Shown: in pieces, positions 14,972 to 23,174 of the stretch | How the letters are laid out: each line of letters starts with the position of its first letter | Numbering within the stretch: position 1 is the stretch's first letter | NCBI RefSeq assembly: GCF_000243095.1 | Contig: NZ_AHJE01000044.1 | Coordinates: forward strand, 177,634 to 241,633 | Direction: 5' to 3' | DNA: 64,000 nucleotides | DNA from: Cupriavidus basilensis OR16 | GTDB lineage: Bacteria; Pseudomonadota; Gammaproteobacteria; Burkholderiales; Burkholderiaceae | Notes under the pieces: model-generated | The model's input: only the letters and a program-made list of their open reading frames with translations | The model's database searches: none | What the model was told of the DNA's origin: nothing | Position numbers and translations under genes: made by a program

Positions 14972-15721
14972 ATGCATCTCGAAGGCTCCTGCCATTGCGG
15001 CGCGGTCGGCTTCAGCCTGGAGTCCGGCTCGCCTTATCCGTTCATGCATTGCCACTGCTCGATCTGCCGCAAGACGGCGGGCGGTGGTGGCTATGCCATC
15101 AACCTTGGCGGTGATGCCGCCACGCTGAAGGTTCGCGGCAAAAAGCATATCGGCATCTATCACGCGGTGATGCGCGAGCCGGGCAAGCGCGCGCGCCGCT
15201 CGCCGGCCGAGCGGCATTTCTGCCTGAAATGCGGCAGCGCGCTATGGCTCTGGGATCCACGCTGGCCGGAGCTGGTGCATCCGCAGGCGTCCGCCATCGA
15301 TACGCCGCTGCCCAAGCCGTCGGAGGTGGTGGAGGCCGCGCTGTATTTTGCCGCGCCCTGGGTCGATGTGCCCAAGGGGCGGGGCCAGTACCGCCGACAG
15401 CCCGAGCACGACCGCGGTGCGCAGCGCGATGTCGGCGCGCCGGCGGTACTGCCAGAAGCCGATCAGCACATTGGGCGCGATCATCACCAGGGCGGTGCCC
15501 TGCGCCAGTTGCTGGTCCATGCCATAGAGCAGGCCCAGCGCGGGAATCGCAATCAGCCCGCCGCCGATGCCGAACAGCCCGCCCACGGCGCCCAGCGCGC
15601 TTCCCAGGCCAAAGATCAACAGGGCGGACAGCATCGACGGCAGCAGGGAATGGTCAGGCATGGAATACGTGAGGCGTTTCTAACGGCGACAGGCTGGGAG
15701 CGTGCAGTGCGGGGTGAGTGA
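14972..15721 (+). CDS. GFA-family protein with chimeric C-terminus
   Basis: The first 135 residues are a GFA (glutathione-dependent formaldehyde-activating-like) domain with all zinc cysteines: CHCGAV at residue 7, CHCSICRK near residue 27 and CLKCGSALW near residue 83. The family binds zinc through CENP-V-like folds; actual substrates are mostly unknown. After PWVDVPKG (about 15375) the frame runs 110 residues antisense to a TauE-like gene, with no protein-like character. So the gene end has been replaced by a join to a convergent gene. GGAG lies six bases before the ATG. The core domain is nearly whole and could fold. Confidence 0.75.
   Translation: MHLEGSCHCGAVGFSLESGSPYPFMHCHCSICRKTAGGGGYAINLGGDAATLKVRGKKHIGIYHAVMREPGKRARRSPAERHFCLKCGSALWLWDPRWPELVHPQASAIDTPLPKPSEVVEAALYFAAPWVDVPKGRGQYRRQPEHDRGAQRDVGAPAVLPEADQHIGRDHHQGGALRQLLVHAIEQAQRGNRNQPAADAEQPAHGAQRASQAKDQQGGQHRRQQGMVRHGIREAFLTATGWERAVRGE
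15380..15661 (-). pseudogene. TauE/SafE family permease, N-terminal remnant
   Basis: The leftward frame from 15661 begins with MPDHSLLPSMLSALLIFGLG and GGLFGIGGGLIAIPALGLLY, the first half of a TauE/SafE sulfite or anion exporter. Residues about 1-93 look natural; then, near 15380, the reading enters the reverse of the GFA gene and becomes Arg/His-rich. Family members have about 250 residues and eight helices; here two to three are left, so transport is not expected. This and the GFA gene share one deletion join. Confidence 0.7.
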
Positions 15722-16030
15722 TAACGCCTCGGGCCGGTGTTCCGGAGGAGGCAAAAGGCGCGAAGCGCGTAATGATACGTGGCTTTGGTCGCCCGCCCTC
15801 GGGCTACTTCGCATTGTCATGAATGCGGCGTATCTGTCAGGGTTTTCCCTCGAAACGAGGATGTTCGAGCGGTTTTCTCCAAATTTGTTAGCTGCGTGAA
15901 AGGCGTTTGTAATGCAGTTCGGTTTGAATGCGCTCGTGAGATCGTTCGCCATGCCGGATACCGGCATGAACACGTCGGGTTCCAAGGAGATGCGTGAATA
16001 TTCGCTAACTCGGTGCACCGATAGGCGGGC
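15662..16030. other. Intergenic region upstream of the metal-efflux operon
   Basis: About 370 bp without a gene. The segment 15820-16030 is richer in AT and should hold the promoter of the RND operon. The perfect inverted repeat at 15950-15968 lies here. No regulator gene for the operon is adjacent. Confidence 0.45.
15950..15968. promoter_or_regulatory. Candidate operator upstream of the RND operon
   Basis: CATGCCGG-ATA-CCGGCATG is a perfect 8-bp inverted repeat with a three-base centre, 62 bp before the start of the outer-membrane factor gene. Its size fits a dimeric repressor or activator site, but a binding protein is not known. Confidence 0.4.
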
Positions 16031-17440
16031 ATGGTCGTTTACCGCACACTTAAGTCGAACCGAGCCAGATTGATCGTGTCTTTTTCCATTCCTCGTTTCC
16101 TGCTGCTAAGCCTTCTCGGTGCCGTCGCGGGCGCTGCCGTGGCCGGTACAAATGTGCCGCAAAGCGCACCCTTGCCCATGGACGGCCCTTGCGTGGCGCC
16201 GCCGTCCAAAGCGGCCCTGACCCTCGCCCAGGTGCGCGTGGATGCCGTGCGCTGCAACCGCGATATCATCGCGGCGCGCCGCAACGTGGAGGCCAGCCAG
16301 GCCGATATCCAGATTGCTTCGCAGCGGCCCAACCCCGTGCTCAGCCTGGGCGTGGCCAATATCAACCCGCATGCCGGCTTCAACTCGGGCGGCCCGCGCA
16401 GCAAGACGGTGGACTCCACCGTGCGCGTGGACCAGGTGATCGAGACCGCCAACAAGGGAGGCTTGCGCGTGGATACCGCGCAAGCCTCCAGCCGCGCTGC
16501 CGGCGAAGTGCTGCAGGCGGTGATCACCCAGCAGGCGAGCCTGGTTGACCAGGCGTTCTATGAGGCACTGGTGAGCCAGGAGCGGGTTGCCGTGCTCAAT
16601 GAGACGCTGGCGCTTTACGGCCGCACCCAGCAGGCCAACGAGGCACGGTTGAAGGCTGGCGATGTGTCGCGCGCCGATGTCGCCAAGCTGCAGCTCGATG
16701 CGCTGCGCGCCCAAAACGACCTGCGCAGCGCCATGGCCGACCATGCCAGCGACAAGGCCGCGCTGGCGCAAGCCATCGGCGTGCCCGGCACGCTGGCCGA
16801 CAATCGCCTGACGCCTGACTGGCCCGCCCTGGACGTGCCGGTGCCCGAGCCCGACGCCGACACCGTGCAGCGCCGTGCGGACGTGGCCGCGGCCGAGGCC
16901 CGCCTGGCCGCCGCCGGCAGCGCGCGCGACCTGGCCCGCGCCGGGCGCGTGCCGGATGTCACGGTGGGCGCGCAGGCCGAGCACTACCCCGTCTCGGCCG
17001 CCAACCAGACCGGCAGCGGCAACAGCTTCGGCGTGTTCGTGTCGATCCCGCTGTACGTGCGCCACAGCTTTGGCGGCGAAGCCCGCCGCGCCGAGGTGGA
17101 TTACTACGCCGCGCTGGATGACCGCAACCGTGTGCTGCTCGAGGCACAGAACGAACTGGAGCGCTCGCGCAACCAGCTCGAAGCCGCACGCCTGTCGCTC
17201 AAGCAGATGGTCGAAGGCGTGGTGCCGACCGCGGAGAGCGTCGCCGGCAGCGCCGAGTTTGCCTATTCCAAGGGCGCCAGCAGCGTGCTGGACTTGCTCG
17301 ATGCGCGCCGGGCCTTGCGCCAGACGCGCCTGGACGCTGTCAACGCGCAAGGCGATTTCGCCAAATCCCTGTCGGCTTACCGCGCCGCCCTGCAGTCCTC
17401 ACCCAATTCCCAGGCTCGCCCCGATGTACCGCGTCCTTAA
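16031..17440 (+). CDS. CzcC-like outer-membrane factor of metal RND efflux
   Basis: A 469-residue TolC-superfamily protein. A hydrophobic signal (about residues 22-42) precedes two OEP repeats (about 60-250 and 265-460) with long helices, seen in ADIQIASQRPNPVLSLGVAN and RRADVAAAEARLAAAGSARD. In CzcCBA-type systems this subunit forms the outer-membrane channel for exporting divalent metal ions. The start at 16031 is tentative. The following membrane-fusion gene overlaps its end by 17 bp and the permease follows, so the three form one operon. Metal specificity cannot be read from this subunit. Confidence 0.85.
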   Translation: MVVYRTLKSNRARLIVSFSIPRFLLLSLLGAVAGAAVAGTNVPQSAPLPMDGPCVAPPSKAALTLAQVRVDAVRCNRDIIAARRNVEASQADIQIASQRPNPVLSLGVANINPHAGFNSGGPRSKTVDSTVRVDQVIETANKGGLRVDTAQASSRAAGEVLQAVITQQASLVDQAFYEALVSQERVAVLNETLALYGRTQQANEARLKAGDVSRADVAKLQLDALRAQNDLRSAMADHASDKAALAQAIGVPGTLADNRLTPDWPALDVPVPEPDADTVQRRADVAAAEARLAAAGSARDLARAGRVPDVTVGAQAEHYPVSAANQTGSGNSFGVFVSIPLYVRHSFGGEARRAEVDYYAALDDRNRVLLEAQNELERSRNQLEAARLSLKQMVEGVVPTAESVAGSAEFAYSKGASSVLDLLDARRALRQTRLDAVNAQGDFAKSLSAYRAALQSSPNSQARPDVPRP

Positions 17441-18701
17441 TTCCGTGTCTGTTCCGATGTCCGCCCCGATGACTGCTACGCCTGCTTCGATGTCCCCCGT
17501 ACGTGCCGCGGCCCGCCATGGTGTCGCCGCCCGGCTGGTCGCGCTTTCGCTGGTCGCGCTGGCGCTCGCCGCCTGCGGCAAGAGCGAAGCCCCGCCCCCC
17601 AGCGACGAACCCAAGGTCAGCGGCAACACCGTTGAATTCCCGGCCTCCGTGCGGACCCTGCCCGGCATCGTGGGCGAGGCCGTCAAGAGTGGCGGCGAGC
17701 GCATGCTGAGCCTGCCAGGCCGCCTGGTCTGGAATGAAGACCGCACCGTGCGCGTGTCGACGCCGTTTGCTGGCCGCGTGACCGAGGTGCTGGTGCAGCC
17801 GGGGACCAACGTCAAGGCAGGACAGGCGCTGGCCATGCTGACCTCGACCGATTTCGGCGTGGCCCAGGCCGATGCCCGCAAGGCCGCAGCCGACGCCGCT
17901 TACGCCGGCAAGGCGCTGGCCCGCCAGCGCGAGCTGTACGGTGCCGGCGTCGTGGCGCAAAAGGACCTGGAGCAGACCCAGGCCGAGGCCGCCCGGGCTA
18001 ACGCCGACCTGCAGCGCACCCAGGCTGCCTTGCGCCAGTACGGCGCCGGCGCGCAGGGCGAGGGCGCGAGCAACCGCTTCGCCTTGCGCACGCCGATCGA
18101 TGGCCTGGTGGTGGAGCGCAATATCAACAATGGCATGGAACTGCGCCCCGACCAGCCGCCCACCGCGCCGCTGTTCCTGGTGACCGATCCCACCGAGTTG
18201 TGGGCGCAGGTCGACGCGGCCGAGGCCGATATCGCCCTGTTCAAGCCCGGCGTGACCGTGCAACTGGTGTCGGCCGCCTATCCTGGCGAGAGCTTCGCCG
18301 GCAAGGTGGTCAAGGTGGCCGATTACGTGGATCCCGCCGCGCGCAGCATCAAGGTGCGCTTGTCCGTGCCCAACCAGGATCGTCGCCTGAAGGCGGAGAT
18401 GTTCGTCACCGCCAAGCTGCAGGCTGCCTCCTTCCAGGGGATCGCGGTGCCGTCCAAGGCCGTGTTCCTGGCCGAGAACCACCACTTCGTGTTCGTGCGC
18501 ACGGCGCAGAACCGCTTCGAGCGCAAGCAGATCAAGCTTGGCGTGTCGCTGCCCGGCATGGCCGAGGCGGTGGACGGGCTCAAGGATGGCGACGTGGTGG
18601 TGACCGACGGCAACCTGTACCTGCAGGACATCCTGCGCGACGCCACCGCGGTCAACGCGGCGCGCGCTGGCGAAGCCAGCAGCGCCAGCGCGAAGCAGTG
18701 A
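17424..18701 (+). CDS. CzcB-like periplasmic adaptor (lipoprotein)
   Basis: A 425-residue membrane-fusion protein. The N-terminus has a lipobox (LVALALAAC, Cys near residue 50), so it is probably lipid-anchored. A biotinyl/lipoyl-like hairpin region (GRVTEVLVQPGTNVKAGQAL) and coiled-coil arms (about 155-225) precede beta-barrel and membrane-proximal domains. A second in-frame ATG at 17457 would also leave the lipobox intact. There is no CzcB-type extra N-terminal metal-binding domain. It links the RND pump to the outer-membrane factor. It overlaps the preceding gene and is 13 bp from the permease. Confidence 0.85.
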   Translation: MYRVLNSVSVPMSAPMTATPASMSPVRAAARHGVAARLVALSLVALALAACGKSEAPPPSDEPKVSGNTVEFPASVRTLPGIVGEAVKSGGERMLSLPGRLVWNEDRTVRVSTPFAGRVTEVLVQPGTNVKAGQALAMLTSTDFGVAQADARKAAADAAYAGKALARQRELYGAGVVAQKDLEQTQAEAARANADLQRTQAALRQYGAGAQGEGASNRFALRTPIDGLVVERNINNGMELRPDQPPTAPLFLVTDPTELWAQVDAAEADIALFKPGVTVQLVSAAYPGESFAGKVVKVADYVDPAARSIKVRLSVPNQDRRLKAEMFVTAKLQAASFQGIAVPSKAVFLAENHHFVFVRTAQNRFERKQIKLGVSLPGMAEAVDGLKDGDVVVTDGNLYLQDILRDATAVNAARAGEASSASAKQ

Positions 18702-18714
18702 GGAAGACCGCCCC

Positions 18715-21700
18715 ATGATTTCGCGCATCGTCCATTTCGCCCTGCACCAGAAGCTGTTCGTCTGGCTCGGCCTTGCCATCTTCATCGGCGGTGGCCTCGC
18801 GGCCTTCAAGAACCTGCCGATCGAAGCCTTCCCGGATGTCTCCGACATCCAGGTCAACGTCATCACGCTGTACCCGGGCCGTGCCGCCGAGGAAGTCGAG
18901 CGCCAGGTCACGATCCCGATCGAGACCGCGCTGGCCGGCACGCCGAACTCCGTGCGGGTGTTCTCGCACACCCAGTTCGGCCTGTCCTTCCTGATGGTCA
19001 CCTTCAATGACAAGGCCACCGACGTGGTGGCCCGCCAGCAGGTGATCGAGCGCCTGCGCGGGGTGGACCTGCCCGACGGCGTGCAGCCGGAGCTGGCGCC
19101 GTTGTCCACCGCCATCGGCGAGATCTTCCGTTTTCGCCTGACCGGCAAGGGCTACAGCGCGCAGGAACTGCGCACGCTGCAGGACTGGGTGGTGGAGAAG
19201 AACCTGCGCCAGGTCCCTGGCGTGGCCGACCTTGTCACCATTGGCGGCACCATCAAGCAGTACGAGGTCAACCCCAACCTGGCGAAGATGCGCGACGCCA
19301 AGATCTCGCTCGCGCAACTCTTCACCGCCCTGCAGCGCGCCAACTCCAACGCCGGCGGCGGCGCCGTGGCCAACGGGCGCCAGCAATTCCTGCTGCGCTC
19401 GCTGGGCAGCTTCCGTACCTCGGCCGATATCGCCGATGTGGTGGTGTCGGAAGTCAACGGCACGCCGATCCTGGTCAAGGACATCGCCGAGATCAGGACC
19501 GGTTCCGCGCCGCCCCAGGGCCTGATGGGCCAGGATGACGAGGACGATATCGTCTCGGGCATCGTGGTGATGCGCAAGGGCGAGAACCCCTCGCTGGTGC
19601 TCGAAGCGCTCAAGAAGAAGATCGACCTGCTGGACAACTCGATCCTGCCCAAGGGCGTGAAGATCGTGCCCTACTACGACCGCTCCACGCTGATCGACAA
19701 GACCCTGCACACGGTGTTCGGCAACCTGGTCGAGGGCGCGCTGCTGGTGATGGCCGTGCTGTACCTGTTCCTGGCCAACGTGCGCGCCGCGGCCATCGTG
19801 GCGATGGTGATCCCGCTGGCGCTGCTGTCCACGTTCATCGGCCTGACCTGGGTGGGCATTCCCGCCAACCTGCTGTCGCTGGGCGCGATGGACTTCGGCA
19901 TCATCGTGGACGGCGCGGTGATCGTGGTGGAGAACATCTTCAAGCGGCTGGGCGAGTTGAAGGAAGCCCAGATCAAGGACAGCCGCGCGCGCATGCACGC
20001 CATCCTGCAGGCCACCACCGAAGTGGGCCGCCCGACCGTGTTCTCGATGATCATCATCATTGCCGCGCACATCCCGATCTTTACGCTGCAGCGCCACGAG
20101 GGCAAGATCTTCGCGCCCATGGCCTATACCGTGACGGGCGCGCTGGTTGGCTCGCTGATCATCTCGCTGACGCTGGTGCCGCTGCTGTGCCACCTGCTGC
20201 TGACCAAGAACATCGCCCATGAGGACAATTTCGTGGTGCGCCATAGCAAGCGCCTGTACGAGCCGATGCTGGCCTGGGCGCTGGACCACAAGCGCACCGT
20301 GGTGGGCATTGCCCTTGGCCTGCTGGTGGCCACCGTTGGCGTGGGCAAGTTCCTCGGCAGCGAGTTCCTGCCGGAGCTGGACGAAGGCTCGATGTGGGTC
20401 AGCTTCGACCTGCCGGCGTCGGTGTCCATCGATGAAGCACGCGACCAGGCTCGCCGCCTGCGTGGCGTGATTCGCAAGACGCCCGAGGTCAATACCACCA
20501 TCTCCAAGGTGGGCCGCCCCGACGACGGCACCGATCCCAAGCTGATCAACACGGTCGAAATCCTGGTCGACCTGAAGAACGACAAGCAATGGCGCGCGGG
20601 CTACGACAAGCGCAAGATCATCAACGAGATCAACGCCAACCTGCGCCAGCTGCCCGGCATCGAGCCTAACTTCTCGCAGCCGGTGCGCGACAACATTCTT
20701 GAGAGCATCTCCCAGATCAAGGGCCAGATCGTGATCAAGGTGCAGAGCGACAGCTTGCAGCTGAACAAGGGCGTGGCCGACCAGATCCTCGCCAACGTGC
20801 AATCGGTCCAGGGCGTGATGCGTGCCTTTATCGACCGCGACGGCGAGCTGCCGCAGTACGTGCTGGACTTCGACCGCGCCCAGGCAGCCCGCTACGGCAT
20901 CAACGTGGGCGACGTGCAGGACCTGATGGAAACCGCGCTGGCCGGCAAGGCGGCCACCGAGCTGTGGGAGGGCGAGAAGCACTTCAGCGTGGCGGTGCGC
21001 CTCAAGCCTAACGAGCGCCAGCTGCCGAACCTGCCGAACATCTTCCTGCAGACGGCGGACGGCGCGCAGGTACCGCTGTCGCAACTGGTGCACTTCCGCG
21101 CGGCTTCCGGCGCGATGAACATCAGCCGCGAGAACGGCCAGCGCACCACCTCCATCGGCATCTTCATCCATGACCGCGACATGGGCAGCGTGGTGAAGGA
21201 CATGCAGGCGCTGGTCGCCAAGAACGTCAAGGCCGACGATGTCAAGATCAGCTGGTCGGGCGAGTTCGAGAACCAGGAACGCGCCATGGCGCGGCTGTCG
21301 ATCGTGGTGCCGCTGTCGGTGCTGGTGATCTTCCTGCTGCTGTTCAATGCCTTCAAGTCGTTCAAGAGCGCGACCCTGATCATCTCGAACATTCCGTTCG
21401 CGCTGATCGGCGGCGTGTTCGCGCTGTTCATCACCGGCATTCCGCTGTCGGTGTCGGCCGCGATCGGCTTTATCGCGCTGTTCGGCCAGGCCGTGCTGAA
21501 CGGCGTGGTGATGGTGACCTACTTCAACCAGCTGCGCGATGAAGGCATGCCGGTACGCCAGGCCGTGCTGACCGGCTCGATGGATCGTTTGCGCACGGTG
21601 CTGATGACCGCGATGCTGGCCATGCTGGGCCTGTTCCCGATGGCCATCTCGCGCGCCATCGGCTCGGAGACGCAGCGCCCGCTCGCCATCGTTATCATCG

Positions 21701-22626
21701 GCGGCCTGATCACCGCCACCATGCTGACGCGGCAATGGCAATGGCAATGGCAAGGAGAACCGCTTGTCGGATTCGCTGCCGGCCTGATCTTCCCGTGGTT
21801 GCCTGCCTCGAAAGCCCGTCACCTTGGTGCGGGCTTTTTTTCATCAGAGGCTGCGCAGCGCTCGGGCGCAGATGCGGCGGGTGGCGGCGGGCGGGTCGCC
21901 TCGCAGCCAGTGCTCGCACAGGCTGCGCACCCAGTCGGGACAGTCCTTGGCCGCATCGTTGAGCCAGTTGGCCACCGAGTCCTGTACATAGGCCGAGGGG
22001 TCGGCCTTCAACGCGTCCAGCAGCGGCAGGGCTTGCGCCGGCTGCTTCTTCAGCGCGGCGATGTGCGTGCACCACACCCCGCGCGGGCGCAGCGCCTCGG
22101 TGGCGAAACGGCGCAGCCGTTCGGACGGCGATGCGGTCCAGCCGGCAAGCAGCGCGATGCTGGTGTCCAGGTCCGCCGCGAGATGCGGCCGCACCGCCAT
22201 CCAGGCCCATTCGCGCACGCCGAAATGCGGGTCGTCGGCCAGCGCCCGGATGGCCGCGAGGCGCTGGTTCAGGTTCAGGTCCAGGCCCGGCTGCATGCCG
22301 GCCATGAAGCAGGCCCAGCCGCGCACGGTATCCGATGGATGCCCCTGGCAACGTGCGATACCCGCGGCGCCAAGCTGCGCCGTGAGGATGGCGCCGATGC
22401 TGGCCATGCGCTTGAGAATGCCGAGCTGGCTGGCGGCCTCGGCTTGCCGGATGGCGGTGGGCGGGAGCTTGGGAAACACCGCGCGCATCAGCGTGACCTG
22501 GTTCAACGCCAGGCATTCGGTGAGCGTGGCGCTTTGCAGCTCACCACGCTCCAGCGCGGCCAGGATGTCGGCGGCAATGTCCGCCGCCCGGCTCGCGCCC
22601 TTGCGTGTTGCCGGCCGGGCTGCTGA
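18715..22626 (+). CDS. HME-RND metal efflux permease, C-terminus lost
   Basis: Residues 1-1005 are a CzcA-type permease: two large periplasmic loops, helix-4 motif MDFGIIVDGAVIVVEN with the proton-relay Asp/Asp/Glu of the HME1 subgroup (Zn, Co, Ni). Relatives end about 35-50 residues later with a final helix (LxVLPALY). Here, after GGLITATMLT, the frame runs through a CAATGG repeat and then 300 residues antisense to the next gene. In another frame the repeat reads GNGNGNGKENRLSDSLPA and stops at 21787, a natural tail. So an internal deletion has removed the last helix and shifted the frame. Pumping is doubtful. Third gene of the operon. Confidence 0.8.
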   Translation: MISRIVHFALHQKLFVWLGLAIFIGGGLAAFKNLPIEAFPDVSDIQVNVITLYPGRAAEEVERQVTIPIETALAGTPNSVRVFSHTQFGLSFLMVTFNDKATDVVARQQVIERLRGVDLPDGVQPELAPLSTAIGEIFRFRLTGKGYSAQELRTLQDWVVEKNLRQVPGVADLVTIGGTIKQYEVNPNLAKMRDAKISLAQLFTALQRANSNAGGGAVANGRQQFLLRSLGSFRTSADIADVVVSEVNGTPILVKDIAEIRTGSAPPQGLMGQDDEDDIVSGIVVMRKGENPSLVLEALKKKIDLLDNSILPKGVKIVPYYDRSTLIDKTLHTVFGNLVEGALLVMAVLYLFLANVRAAAIVAMVIPLALLSTFIGLTWVGIPANLLSLGAMDFGIIVDGAVIVVENIFKRLGELKEAQIKDSRARMHAILQATTEVGRPTVFSMIIIIAAHIPIFTLQRHEGKIFAPMAYTVTGALVGSLIISLTLVPLLCHLLLTKNIAHEDNFVVRHSKRLYEPMLAWALDHKRTVVGIALGLLVATVGVGKFLGSEFLPELDEGSMWVSFDLPASVSIDEARDQARRLRGVIRKTPEVNTTISKVGRPDDGTDPKLINTVEILVDLKNDKQWRAGYDKRKIINEINANLRQLPGIEPNFSQPVRDNILESISQIKGQIVIKVQSDSLQLNKGVADQILANVQSVQGVMRAFIDRDGELPQYVLDFDRAQAARYGINVGDVQDLMETALAGKAATELWEGEKHFSVAVRLKPNERQLPNLPNIFLQTADGAQVPLSQLVHFRAASGAMNISRENGQRTTSIGIFIHDRDMGSVVKDMQALVAKNVKADDVKISWSGEFENQERAMARLSIVVPLSVLVIFLLLFNAFKSFKSATLIISNIPFALIGGVFALFITGIPLSVSAAIGFIALFGQAVLNGVVMVTYFNQLRDEGMPVRQAVLTGSMDRLRTVLMTAMLAMLGLFPMAISRAIGSETQRPLAIVIIGGLITATMLTRQWQWQWQGEPLVGFAAGLIFPWLPASKARHLGAGFFSSEAAQRSGADAAGGGGRVASQPVLAQAAHPVGTVLGRIVEPVGHRVLYIGRGVGLQRVQQRQGLRRLLLQRGDVRAPHPARAQRLGGETAQPFGRRCGPAGKQRDAGVQVRREMRPHRHPGPFAHAEMRVVGQRPDGREALVQVQVQARLHAGHEAGPAAHGIRWMPLATCDTRGAKLRREDGADAGHALENAELAGGLGLPDGGGRELGKHRAHQRDLVQRQAFGERGALQLTTLQRGQDVGGNVRRPARALACCRPGC
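21811..21841 (+). terminator. Rho-independent terminator of the RND operon
   Basis: AAAGCCCG (21811-21818) pairs with CGGGCTTT (21830-21837) and is followed by a T-run to 21841. It ends the RND operon just after the ancestral stop at 21787 and, with A's on the other side, may also serve the leftward gene ending at 21844. Confidence 0.85.
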
Positions 22627-22635
22627 CGGGCTCAT
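21844..22635 (-). CDS. HEAT-repeat DNA alkylation repair-like protein
   Basis: A 263-residue helical-repeat protein. From about residue 25 to the end there are ALK/HEAT-type repeats, including LADDPHFGVREWAWMAVRPH and ADPSAYVQDSVANWLNDAAK, which match the second half of AlkD/AlkC-like alkylation repair proteins. Such proteins bind damaged DNA and excise alkylated bases; the catalytic residues of this branch are not known to me. Its start overlaps the stop of marR by four bases (ATGA), so the two are one unit. Start chosen from that overlap. Confidence 0.78.
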   Translation of the reverse strand: MSPSAARPATRKGASRAADIAADILAALERGELQSATLTECLALNQVTLMRAVFPKLPPTAIRQAEAASQLGILKRMASIGAILTAQLGAAGIARCQGHPSDTVRGWACFMAGMQPGLDLNLNQRLAAIRALADDPHFGVREWAWMAVRPHLAADLDTSIALLAGWTASPSERLRRFATEALRPRGVWCTHIAALKKQPAQALPLLDALKADPSAYVQDSVANWLNDAAKDCPDWVRSLCEHWLRGDPPAATRRICARALRSL

Positions 22636-23147
22636 GCCGGATCTCCCGGCGCGCCATGGCGCTTGGCCATGCCCGCGGAAACCTTGCCTAGCAGGCCGTC
22701 TAGCAAGGCGCGCTCCTGTGCGGACAGGTCACAGAACAGGCTGGCGATCCAGCGGCCATGCGCGTCGAACACCGTCTTGGCGACTTGCTTGCCCCGGCGG
22801 GTGAGCCGGATGGTCAAGGCACGCCGGTCTGTGGTGTCGGCATGGCGCTCGATCAGCGCCTCGCGCTCCAGCCCGTCCAGCAGGCCGGTGATGGTGGCGC
22901 GCGTGACGCCGGCCTGGCTGGCGAGCGTATTGGGCGCCAGCCCGTCATCGGCCGCGTTCAGCAGGAACAACAGCACGAAACGGCCTTCGGTGAGGCCATG
23001 CGGAGCCAGCAGCGCAGCGCAGTCGCGGTCAATCGTGGCGGCCAGCGACAGTGCCCGGAAGCACAGCTGGATGCTGTCCAGATCGGGCAACCGGCGTCGT
23101 TCGGCTTCGTTGAGCAGGGCGACGTATTTCTGTTCGAGTGCTTGCAT
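22632..23147 (-). CDS. MarR family regulator
   Basis: A 171-residue winged-helix regulator. DNA-binding residues lie about 65-110 (NTLASQAGVTRATITGLLDG then the wing RHADTTDRRALTIRLTRRGK). MarR proteins are dimers that release DNA on binding phenols, drugs or oxidants. A 21-bp perfect palindrome begins three bases upstream of the ATG and is the obvious autoregulatory site. The downstream alkylation-repair-like gene is coupled to it, and the FUSC gene lies upstream on the same strand. There is no clear ribosome-binding site, so translation may be leaderless or poor. Confidence 0.88.
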   Translation of the reverse strand: MQALEQKYVALLNEAERRRLPDLDSIQLCFRALSLAATIDRDCAALLAPHGLTEGRFVLLFLLNAADDGLAPNTLASQAGVTRATITGLLDGLEREALIERHADTTDRRALTIRLTRRGKQVAKTVFDAHGRWIASLFCDLSAQERALLDGLLGKVSAGMAKRHGAPGDPA

Positions 23148-23150
23148 AGT

Positions 23151-23171
23151 GGCGCCATATTATATGGCGCC
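23151..23171. promoter_or_regulatory. Palindromic operator upstream of marR
   Basis: GGCGCCATA at 23151-23159 and TATGGCGCC at 23163-23171 are exact inverted repeats around TTA. The site is three bases upstream of the marR start and three bases after the stop of the FUSC gene. Size and place fit a MarR dimer site. Confidence 0.6.
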
Positions 23172-23174
23172 TAA

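Noticed and set aside
18652..21822. 1056-codon leftward frame opposite the RND permease
   Set aside because: Exact antisense of a strongly conserved pump; His/Gln/Arg-rich composition.
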